Origin: Actinomycetota bacterium
GTDB taxonomy: Bacteria; Actinomycetota; Geothermincolia; Fen-727; Anoxymicrobiaceae
DNA: 9,714 nucleotides
Direction of reading: 5' to 3'
NCBI GenBank assembly: GCA_003154635.1
Contig: PMDX01000066.1
Span: forward strand, 4,599 to 14,312
Each line of letters begins with the position of its first letter. Position 1 is the first letter of the stretch. The notes beneath the pieces were generated by a model, which was given only the letters and a program-made list of their open reading frames with translations, was not told the origin of the DNA and ran no database searches. This document shows, one piece after another, positions 1 to 6,007 of the stretch. Position numbers and translations under genes: made by a program.

Positions 1-323
1 GGAAGAACATCGTTGCCAGCATCCTGCGCTGCGAGGGGTTCGAGGTTCACGATCTCGGCGTGGACGTGCCCCCCGAGAAATTCGTCGCGAAGCTGGAAGA
101 GACGGGCGCCGGCCTGCTCGCCCTCTCGGGCCTTCTCACCATCGCCTTCGACACCATGAAAACAACGGTCGAAGCAGTCACGGCCGCGGGGCTTCGTGAC
201 AGGGTCAGGGTCATCATCGGCGGCGGCCCGGTGAACGAAGCGGTGGTTGAGTTCACGGGCGCCGACACGTTCGGCAAGGACGCCTCCGAGGCCGTTCGGC
301 TCGCTGCTCAATACACCGGTTGA
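1..323 (+). CDS. Corrinoid (B12-binding) methyltransferase protein, C-terminal part
   Basis: The 5' end lies outside the window; 106 residues are readable from base 3 to the TGA at 321-323. The visible part is the Rossmann-like cobalamin-binding domain of MtaC/MtbC/MttC-type corrinoid proteins. It begins at GKNIVASIL, which in the family directly follows the DxHDIG motif carrying the cobalt-ligating histidine; that histidine is cut off here. Then come the GVDVPPEKFV segment, the ALSGLLT loop (the family's SxL motif) and the VIIGGGPVN strand with the GGxP motif near the lower face of the corrin, ending in a helix at AVRLAAQYTG. In the family, the protein shuttles a methyl group between a substrate-specific methyltransferase and a second acceptor such as tetrahydrofolate. 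The substrate cannot be told from this fragment, and the partner methyltransferase is probably upstream. Family assignment is strong; substrate is open. Confidence 0.9.
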   Translation, partial: KNIVASILRCEGFEVHDLGVDVPPEKFVAKLEETGAGLLALSGLLTIAFDTMKTTVEAVTAAGLRDRVRVIIGGGPVNEAVVEFTGADTFGKDASEAVRLAAQYTG

Positions 324-465
324 GACACAACGCATCAGTTCTGCACCCGGTACCGAAGGCCGTCCCTGACGAGGCCCATTCGAATGAAACGCAAGGACGC
401 GGTGAATGAAAGTCTCCGGCCGGCATCCTCACGCGGCCGCTATCCGCCTGTTCTTACCGCCTGTC

Positions 466-1233
466 TCAACCCTCGGGCACGTACCGGAAGAAATCGTACC
501 AGTGCATCGGCTGGTCAAGCCCGGTGGTCGCGAGCTTGAAGAGCGCCTTGAAGACGCTGACAAAGCTGAGCGCGGCCAGGCGGGTCTTGAGGCCCGGCGC
601 GTCTATGATCGGGGGAAACGCTCCCGGCATCGCCTGGGGGGATGTTGATCTGGCCCTGCTCTTGCTGCCCACGATGTCGACCGGGAGCTCGATCTCGGCC
701 AGGCAACAGTCGTCGCCCGTCGACAGCAGCTTCGAGATCTCGGGAGGGTCCAGGTCGGGGTTAATGATTGCGAACGTGCCGGCCTCGAGCGCCATCATCA
801 GTGACGTACAGACCTGGGGGCACTTCTCGAGCTCGCGTGAGGCCGGGCAGTAGCGCTCCTCCTTGACGGCCCTTCCGCAAGTCTCCTCGGTCCAGACCCC
901 GCGAACGCCGACCATGTGGTCCTCGAAGTCGAGAACCCGGCCGAGGCTGCGTGCGTCGGTGGGGTCGATCTGGAGGGCTTCCTGCATGGTCGCGCTACGG
1001 TCCAACCCTATCTGGTAGAAAACGTACTGAAGAGCCTTGACCCCTCGCTCGCCGTACCTGTCGTACAGCGCGGGCAGGAGGTCCGCGAACCTCCCCATCA
1101 TCAGCCTCATCGGGGCTTCCTTGTGCCATTGGGGGTTAATCAGATCACTGGCAGTCGGTTGGAGTGTGCCCAGCTCGATGGCATAACCAAAGGCACCGGC
1201 ATACAGGGCAAGCTTGGTGAGTTTCCCGAACAT
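466..1233 (-). CDS. Cysteine-rich protein of unknown function, possibly ATC-hydrolase/V4R-like
   Basis: The start is ATG at 1233 (MFGKLTKLALYAG), because GGAGG sits five bases upstream. The frame also opens at TTG 1254 and ATG 1245, but neither has a comparable site. The product is about 255 residues. An N-terminal helical half (residues 1-100) is followed by a cysteine-rich stretch with Cys at about 119, 129, 138, 142, 176 and 177, including CPQVC and GDDCC. The late GD..C pattern after a helix-rich region resembles the L-2-amino-thiazoline-4-carboxylic acid hydrolase family and, more loosely, V4R small-molecule-binding domains. I recognise this only as a pattern, so it is a weak guess. No signal peptide or clear membrane segment is seen. 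The gene converges on the corrinoid gene (142 bases between stops) and is divergent from the amidohydrolase. The cysteines could bind a metal or cofactor. Confidence 0.75.
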   Translation of the reverse strand: MFGKLTKLALYAGAFGYAIELGTLQPTASDLINPQWHKEAPMRLMMGRFADLLPALYDRYGERGVKALQYVFYQIGLDRSATMQEALQIDPTDARSLGRVLDFEDHMVGVRGVWTEETCGRAVKEERYCPASRELEKCPQVCTSLMMALEAGTFAIINPDLDPPEISKLLSTGDDCCLAEIELPVDIVGSKSRARSTSPQAMPGAFPPIIDAPGLKTRLAALSFVSVFKALFKLATTGLDQPMHWYDFFRYVPEG

Positions 1234-1302
1234 TTCCGCCTCCATTTCATCCAACAGACCTGACGGCCTGTGTTCGCTCGCGGTGTTAAAGCAGGATTCG
1301 CA

Positions 1303-1319
1303 CTATGGGCATAGCCCAT
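1303..1319. repeat. Overlapping short palindromes at the amidohydrolase 5' end
   Basis: ATGGGC-ATA-GCCCAT (1305-1319) is a perfect 6-bp inverted repeat around three bases. CTATG-GG-CATAG (1303-1314) overlaps it as a second perfect palindrome. They lie between the divergent genes that start at 1233 and 1305 and include the ATG at 1305. They could form an operator if the amidohydrolase really starts at TTG 1389, or could be chance. Confidence 0.35.
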
Positions 1320-2291
1320 GATGCGAATATACTGTACGGTAACGCTCCAGCGGGATTTTACATACATTCGATAGAGAAAGTAAAGAATTTGGAAACCAGA
1401 AAACCAGGCGAAGCCGACATCGTCGACTCCCACATCCATATCCTGCCGCCGGGACGTATGAGGGGGCTCGTCAGGTGGGTAAAGAAGTTCCTCCCGCAGC
1501 ACGCCACCAGTGAAGAGATAACCCCGGACGAGATCCTTGCGCAAGACGCGGCACAGGGCGTCGGGACTTTCTTCAACATGGTGTTCCCGTTGTGGGAGAA
1601 AGAGACGGAAGAGTTGAACCTCTTCAGCAGGGATATCGCCGAGCGATACGACAACGTGGTTGGCTTCGGCTCGCTCCATCTCGAGACTCCCGGAAAAGAC
1701 GCCGTGGCCGAGAGATGCGTGACAGAGTACGGCCTGGCGGGGATCAAGCTGCACCCGTATGCCCAGCGGTTCGAGGTCTTCTCGCCGGCGCTCGACCCTC
1801 TTTACAGGAAGCTCAACGAGCTTGGAAGGCCCTTCGCGGTCCACACCGGTTTCGACGCTTTCTACGGACAGACACAAGACCTCGACCGCCTCAGGTTAAT
1901 ACTCGAGCGGTACGACCGCATGCCTGTCGTTCTCGTGCACTCGCTGTTCCCGAGATTCGAGATGGCATACAAGCTCATGTGCGAGCACCAGCAGCTGTAC
2001 CTGGATATGACCAACGTACTCAGCTCTATCAGATGGTACCGGGAATGGCCGGACAATTGGCTGGAGCAGGCCGAAGGCACCGAGATCGAGCGCAACCTCG
2101 ATTACTTCTACGAGCTCTTCGAGAAGTTCAGCAACCGCATAATGTTCGGCACGGACCATCCTGTTGGAATGGGACAGCCCGCCGATATCTACGCCGACCT
2201 CGACTGGTTCGACTTCGGCGACGATGTGAAGGCCGACCTGCTCGGACGCACCGCGCGCTCATTTCTGGAAGAACACTGCAAGCCTCTGTAA
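1305..2291 (+). CDS. Amidohydrolase family (amidohydrolase_2-like) metal-dependent hydrolase
   Basis: This is a cytosolic TIM-barrel hydrolase of up to 328 residues. Numbered from ATG 1305, the metal and catalytic motifs appear in family order: DSHIHI with His43 and His45 after strand 1, GIKLHP with Lys148, AVHTGF with His180, LVHSLFPR with His212, and FGTDHPVG with Asp284. All expected metal-site positions are present, so it should be active. Family members hydrolyse C-N or C-C bonds or decarboxylate small cyclic or aromatic acids; the substrate here is unknown. The start is uncertain. ATG 1305 has AGGA eight bases upstream, but the first 38 residues look unconserved and AT-rich, and a TATACT box at 1328-1333 would fall inside the gene. 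The alternative is TTG 1389, a few residues before DIVDSHIHI, but it lacks a good ribosome binding site. The gene converges on the aldehyde dehydrogenase 113 bases downstream, with no hairpin terminator seen between. Confidence 0.9.
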   Translation: MGIAHDANILYGNAPAGFYIHSIEKVKNLETRKPGEADIVDSHIHILPPGRMRGLVRWVKKFLPQHATSEEITPDEILAQDAAQGVGTFFNMVFPLWEKETEELNLFSRDIAERYDNVVGFGSLHLETPGKDAVAERCVTEYGLAGIKLHPYAQRFEVFSPALDPLYRKLNELGRPFAVHTGFDAFYGQTQDLDRLRLILERYDRMPVVLVHSLFPRFEMAYKLMCEHQQLYLDMTNVLSSIRWYREWPDNWLEQAEGTEIERNLDYFYELFEKFSNRIMFGTDHPVGMGQPADIYADLDWFDFGDDVKADLLGRTARSFLEEHCKPL

Positions 2292-2404
2292 GACGCCTTG
2301 CCCGATCACTGGTGGCTCGCGAAGTATGCGTGCTTTGCCGCTACCCGTTCTTCCACCATGATGCCGCCTCCGAAAATCGTTGTGGGTGTTGCGCTCCCTC
2401 GCTT

Positions 2405-3811
2405 TCAGGTCACGAACCTCAGCAGCCTTTGAGCGAGCTTCTGCGCGTTCCTGTATGGAGGATACCTGATATACACATCCAGGCTGAAGCTCTTTCTGAC
2501 GACGGCTTTCATGTTCGAGAACATATCGAAAGTGTACTTGCCGTGGTATTTGCCGAACCCGCTGTCGCCGACCCCTCCGAACGGGAGCTGGTTGTTTGAA
2601 AAGTGAAGCATGACGTCATTGATGCAGCAGCCCCCGGATGTGGTCCCGGACAGGACGCGGTCCTGCTTGGCCTTGTCGCGTGAGAAGAAATAGAGCGCGA
2701 GCGGCTTCGGGCGAGAGTTCGCGAAGGAGATGGCCTCATCGAGCTCCCCGTACTCTATGACGGGCAGGACCGGACCGAATATCTCCTCCTGCATGATCGC
2801 ATCATCCGGGTTGACGCCATCCATCACCGTCGGGCTCACGTATCGACTTGACCGATCCGAGTCCCCGCCGACCACTATGTTGCCCATGGAGAGGAGCGCG
2901 CTGATCCGCTCGAAGTGGTGGTCGCTGACGATTCGAGCGTAATCTTCGCTGTTTGAGGGATCGTCGCCGTAGAAGTTGTGGATCTGCCTGCGGATCGCTT
3001 CTGTCAGCTTCTCCTTTATAGCGCTGTTGACGAGCAGGTAGTCCGGGGCGATGCACGTCTGTCCGGCGTTGAAATATTTGCCCCACGTGATGCGCCGGGC
3101 AGCGTGCTCCAGGTCGATGTCAGGCTCGACTATGCAAGGGCTCTTGCCGCCCAGTTCCAGGGTCACGGGAGTGAGGTTCCGGGCGGCTGCCGCCATCACG
3201 AGCTTCCCTATCCAGCCGCCTCCCGTGTACATGATAAAGTCGAACCGCTCATTCAGCAGAGCCTCAGCGGTGGAAGCGCCCCCCTCCACGACGGTCACGT
3301 ACGAGGGGTCGAAGTTCTCACTTATTATCTTCGCCAGCATCTTCGAGGTGCTCGGAGTGATCTCCGAGGGCTTGATCACTGCGCAATTGCCCGCCGCTAT
3401 CGCTCCTGCGAGGGGAGTCAATGCAAGGTCCACGGGGTAGTTCCATGGGCTGATGATAAGCACGACACCGAGCGGCTCCGGGTACACGTAGCTGGACGCC
3501 GGAAACAGGAAGCTCGGCGACCCCACCCTCCTCGGCCGCGCCCATCCTCTGACATGCTTCGAGGCGTTGTCGATATCGGCCATCACGTGGCTCACCTCTG
3601 CCACGTACGCTTCAAAAGTCGGCTTACCGAGGTCCTCCTTGAGCGACCTGACAATCTGCCGCCTGTTTCCGTAGACGGCTTTCTTGAGCACTCCGAGTTG
3701 CTCGAGGCGGAAATCTATATCGCTCGTCCGGCCGCTGTTGAAGAACTCGCGCTGCTCACCTACAAGACCCTCAAAGACGATCTCCCCCGCCGTCGACGTT
3801 GTCTGGACCAT
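2405..3811 (-). CDS. Aldehyde dehydrogenase, class 3 type, NAD(P)-dependent
   Basis: The start is ATG 3811 (MVQTTSTAGEIV), preceded by GGAGGTGA five bases upstream. The frame stays open a further 66 codons, but that extension looks nothing like an aldehyde dehydrogenase. The product is 468 residues, about the size of ALDH3 enzymes. It oxidises an aldehyde to the acid with NAD(P)+. Seen in order: the ISPWNYP motif with the oxyanion Asn at about 123, VIKPSE at about 146, the cofactor-site segment YTGGGWIG where relatives usually read FTGS, the general-base Glu219 in LELGGKSP, the catalytic Cys253 in FNAGQTC, EEIFGP at about 342-347, and the ALDH3-style C-terminal PFGGVGDSGFGKYHGK at about 410. 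The C-terminal tail (RYPPYRNAQKLAQRLLRFV) is basic and amphipathic, as in membrane-associated fatty-aldehyde members, but is not a clear membrane anchor. The gene is divergent from the ABC exporter operon. The natural aldehyde is unknown. Confidence 0.95.
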   Translation of the reverse strand: MVQTTSTAGEIVFEGLVGEQREFFNSGRTSDIDFRLEQLGVLKKAVYGNRRQIVRSLKEDLGKPTFEAYVAEVSHVMADIDNASKHVRGWARPRRVGSPSFLFPASSYVYPEPLGVVLIISPWNYPVDLALTPLAGAIAAGNCAVIKPSEITPSTSKMLAKIISENFDPSYVTVVEGGASTAEALLNERFDFIMYTGGGWIGKLVMAAAARNLTPVTLELGGKSPCIVEPDIDLEHAARRITWGKYFNAGQTCIAPDYLLVNSAIKEKLTEAIRRQIHNFYGDDPSNSEDYARIVSDHHFERISALLSMGNIVVGGDSDRSSRYVSPTVMDGVNPDDAIMQEEIFGPVLPVIEYGELDEAISFANSRPKPLALYFFSRDKAKQDRVLSGTTSGGCCINDVMLHFSNNQLPFGGVGDSGFGKYHGKYTFDMFSNMKAVVRKSFSLDVYIRYPPYRNAQKLAQRLLRFVT

Positions 3812-3923
3812 CCAGATCACCTCCGGACGACTTATTCTCGGCCGCACGGCGCAAACCTCCGCCCGTTCGATGAGCCGAACCGCGATGGACGGAAAACAAA
3901 GCTGTCTGGAGATGATGTGTAAA

Positions 3924-3956
3924 GGTCGGTCGTCGAGGGAGCAGCGACCGCCGACC
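3924..3956. repeat. Imperfect inverted repeat between divergent ALDH and ABC genes
   Basis: Arms 3924-3935 (GGTCGGTCGTCG) and 3945-3956 (CGACCGCCGACC) pair at 10 of 12 positions around a 9-base centre. The repeat lies 113 bases upstream of the dehydrogenase start and 107 bases upstream of the ABC ATPase start. This is a plausible place for a shared operator or a leader hairpin. No regulator gene is adjacent, so the role is open. Confidence 0.35.
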
Positions 3957-3971
3957 ATGTGTGCCGGAAGG

Positions 3972-3993
3972 TGCGATTCGTGGTAGTATCGCA
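3972..3993. promoter_or_regulatory. Small inverted repeat and possible -10 element upstream of the ABC operon
   Basis: TGCGAT (3972-3977) and ATCGCA (3988-3993) form a perfect 6-bp inverted repeat with a 10-base spacer. The spacer and second arm include TGGTAGTAT, which reads as an extended -10 (TAGTAT at 3984-3989) pointing towards the exporter genes. No good -35 is seen. A strong GGAGGAGG follows at 3999-4006. Confidence 0.3.
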
Positions 3994-4062
3994 ACTCTGG
4001 AGGAGGCATTTGGGAATACAGGGACAGAATATGGATGCACTCGCGACAAGGAGAGCCGGCCT

Positions 4063-5034
4063 GTGGAGTTTAACCGGGATTCTGAACCGGGCGATGTTGA
4101 AGCCGCCATCGAGACACGAGGGCTGACCAAGCGGTTTGGCGACCGTGTCGCGGTCAACAACGTCGATCTTACCGTACCGCGTGCCAGCGCTTTCGGGTTC
4201 GTGGGGCCGAACGGCGCCGGGAAAACAACACTGGTCCGCACAATTCTTGGGCTGACCCGTCGCGCCAGCGGGAATGTACGTCTGCTGGGCTACTCCATGC
4301 CTGAGCAGCACAACCTCGCGCTTGCCCGGGTCGGAGCCATTGTCGAGGAGCCGCTTTTCCACCTTCACCTCACCGGACGAGAGAACCTCCAGGTGGTTGC
4401 TGCAGCCCGCGAGCCACATGCACATGCTCGTATCGCGCCCGCTCTCGCGCGGGTTGGACTCGCAGACCGTGCCGATGAGCGTGTCCGGGCCTATTCGATG
4501 GGCATGCGCCAGCGCCTGGGCGTAGCGCGATGCCTGCTGGCCGATCCGCTCCTGCTGATTTTAGACGAGCCGATGAACGGGCTCGACCCCGCCGGGATCG
4601 AGGAGTTCCGCGAGATGATCAATGGTTTTGTCGGTGAGGGACGGACCGTCTTCCTGTCATCGCACCTGCTGGATGAGGTGCAGAAGACCTGCGACCGAGT
4701 CGCCATCATTGACCAAGGGAACATCCTGATGCAGGGGTTGGTCGAGGACATTGCGGGGGGGAGACGCCCAACTGTCCGGTTTCGATGCGATTCCCCTGAC
4801 GTTGCTGAGGACCTGCTCGGTGCGCATCCCGCCGTCGAGCAGATCCAGAGGACCGACAGCGCCATCATTGTTACGATCCGTACCGAGCCCAGCACCGACA
4901 CGGACACCGCCGTTGCGGATCTTAACCGTCTCCTTGTCGAGGCCGGGGTGTCGATCTTCGCAATCGAAGCCGAACGCGTGTCGCTCGAGGAACGGTTCCT
5001 GGAGATCACCTCCCGACTCGAGGTGACGGGATGA
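4063..5034 (+). CDS. ABC-2 exporter ATP-binding subunit (BcrA/CcmA-like)
   Basis: The start is GTG 4063 (MEFNRDSEPGDVEAAIETRGLTKRFG), with AAGGAG nine bases upstream. The frame is open back to GTG 3961, but those extra 34 residues lack ABC features. The product is 323 residues, usual for BcrA-type subunits. It hydrolyses ATP on the cytoplasmic face to power the membrane partner encoded next. Numbered from 4063: Walker A GPNGAGKT at 48-55, a Q-loop region reading VGAIVEEP where glutamate replaces the usual glutamine (as I recall for BcrA-like proteins with similar IEEP or IESP segments), the TGREN segment, signature YSMGMRQRLG at 144-153, Walker B LLLILDEP at 163-170, D-loop GLD, and H-loop His201 in SSHLLDE. 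A C-terminal accessory domain follows. All catalytic residues are intact. The stop overlaps the permease start as ATGA, indicating translational coupling. Substrate unknown; peptide antibiotic or lipid export are family precedents. Confidence 0.93.
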   Translation: MEFNRDSEPGDVEAAIETRGLTKRFGDRVAVNNVDLTVPRASAFGFVGPNGAGKTTLVRTILGLTRRASGNVRLLGYSMPEQHNLALARVGAIVEEPLFHLHLTGRENLQVVAAAREPHAHARIAPALARVGLADRADERVRAYSMGMRQRLGVARCLLADPLLLILDEPMNGLDPAGIEEFREMINGFVGEGRTVFLSSHLLDEVQKTCDRVAIIDQGNILMQGLVEDIAGGRRPTVRFRCDSPDVAEDLLGAHPAVEQIQRTDSAIIVTIRTEPSTDTDTAVADLNRLLVEAGVSIFAIEAERVSLEERFLEITSRLEVTG

Positions 5035-5804
5035 ACTGGCGGATGATCAATGCGGAATGGCTGAAGCTACGCAGGCGCCGCGGGTTGTTCTGGTGGTCGC
5101 TCGGACTCTCGGTCGGCGTCGTCGCCGTTGTTTTCGGGGTCATCGAGGGGTTACACCTGGCCAATCCGGCACAGCACGGACCGGCGGGCGGGCTTACCGG
5201 TCTCACCCGAGGGCTGATCGGGCTTTCCTCGGCCGGGGCCGTGGCCGCAATCCTTATCGGCGCCTTCGCCGGCACTGCCGACGTCTCAGCCGGGGTTTTC
5301 CGTGATCTCGTTGCGACGGGGCGCTCCCGGTGGGAACTGTTCGCCGCCCGGTTGCCGGGGGCCCTGATGTTCTTCCTACCGATGATCACGCTAGGGTACA
5401 TAGTGGTCGCGGCGTGCTCGTTGGTCTTCCGGGGGTCGATGCCGGCTGCCAGTGCGTCTGTGATCGCCCAGGGCTACGGGTGGGTCGTGCTATCCACCGG
5501 GTTTGATCTCGCAGTCGCGCTGGGGTTCGCGTCCTTCACCAACTCGCGAGCGACGACTATCGCGGTCCTGATCGGTTGGCAGTTCATCGCGTCTCCGCTG
5601 CTTCTGCAAGTTTCCTGGTTGGGGTCTGTCAGGCAGCTGATTTTCAACAGCGCCCTTGCCAGGCTGAACCCCGCTCCTGCTCTGGAGGGCCCTGGCTCAA
5701 CAACGGTGACCCACAATGCGGCCGTCGCGGCCGTCGTCCTGGTTGTCTGGGTGGCGATCATGCTTGTCGCCGGGGGGTGGCGGACCGTCACGCGCGACGC
5801 CTGA
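5031..5804 (+). CDS. ABC-2 family transporter permease
   Basis: The product is 257 residues, starting at ATG 5031, which overlaps the ATPase stop by four bases; GAGGTG lies about six bases upstream inside the preceding gene. The N-terminus is basic (MNWRMINAEWLKLRRRRG), in the style of ABC-2 permeases where the amphipathic start meets the ATPase. About six hydrophobic segments follow, near residues 19-39, 61-82, 107-133, 145-168, 174-195 and 229-249. The SAGVFRDLVATGRSRWELFAARL segment between TM2 and TM3 is the typical ABC-2 cytoplasmic stretch that contacts the ATPase. With the preceding gene it should form a homodimeric permease/ATPase exporter in the cytoplasmic membrane. No two-component system or immunity gene is adjacent, so the exported compound cannot be named. 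Confidence 0.92.
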   Translation: MNWRMINAEWLKLRRRRGLFWWSLGLSVGVVAVVFGVIEGLHLANPAQHGPAGGLTGLTRGLIGLSSAGAVAAILIGAFAGTADVSAGVFRDLVATGRSRWELFAARLPGALMFFLPMITLGYIVVAACSLVFRGSMPAASASVIAQGYGWVVLSTGFDLAVALGFASFTNSRATTIAVLIGWQFIASPLLLQVSWLGSVRQLIFNSALARLNPAPALEGPGSTTVTHNAAVAAVVLVVWVAIMLVAGGWRTVTRDA

Positions 5805-5851
5805 GGCTCGGATAGATACCGGTCTAAAGAAGAAGTACCCAATAGAAGAGG

Positions 5852-5931
5852 AGGGGTCAGGTCTTTTATTGTTTACTGCCGGGGTTATCTCGATAAGAGG
5901 ACAACAGTAAACAATAAAAGACCTGACCCCT
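5852..5931. repeat. Perfect 27-bp inverted repeat (hairpin) downstream of the exporter operon
   Basis: Arm 5852-5878 (begins AGGGGTCAGGTCTTTTATTG) is the exact reverse complement of 5905-5931. The 26-base centre holds a smaller near-palindrome, TTATC-TC-GATAA. The right arm runs into TTTTGCTTTT (5931-5940), so on the + strand it could end transcription of the exporter operon as a long stem plus T-rich tract. The long AT-containing stem and the reuse of its arm sequence just downstream are unlike an ordinary terminator and look more like a dispersed REP-like or miniature mobile repeat. Confidence 0.9.
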
Positions 5932-5973
5932 TTTGCTTTTGAACAATAAAAGACCTGACCCCTTTTGCTTTTG
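5910..5973 (+). repeat. Perfect 32-bp tandem duplication of the hairpin's right arm plus T-rich tail
   Basis: Bases 5910-5941 and 5942-5973 are identical over 32 positions and abut without a spacer. Each unit reads AACAATAAAAGACCTGACCCC followed by TTTTGCTTTTG. The first unit is most of the right arm of the 27-bp inverted repeat. A degenerate third occurrence of the core, GATCTGACCCC, lies at 5991-6001 before the deacetylase stop. With only two units and no spacers this is not a CRISPR array. Confidence 0.9.
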
Positions 5974-6007
5974 GCTTCCTTGAAAAAACAGATCTGACCC
6001 CGGATTT

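Noticed and set aside
324..465. Terminator between the converging corrinoid and cysteine-rich genes
   Set aside because: The 142 bases show no stem with a T-rich tract; only short GC-rich palindromes such as GCGGCCGC are present.
1140..1877. A 245-codon - strand frame opposite the amidohydrolase, and a 335-codon + strand frame at 1592-2599
   Set aside because: Both are shadows of the amidohydrolase reading frame. The sequences are low in hydrophobic core patterns and match nothing recognisable.
2292..2404. Gene or terminator between amidohydrolase and ALDH
   Set aside because: No start with a ribosome binding site and no clear hairpin was found in these 113 bases.
2978..3922. A 314-codon open frame on the + strand opposite the aldehyde dehydrogenase
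   Set aside because: It has no family features, and the other strand encodes all ALDH motifs with a strong ribosome binding site.
5910..5973. CRISPR array
   Set aside because: There are only two directly abutting 32-bp copies with no spacers, and no cas genes nearby.
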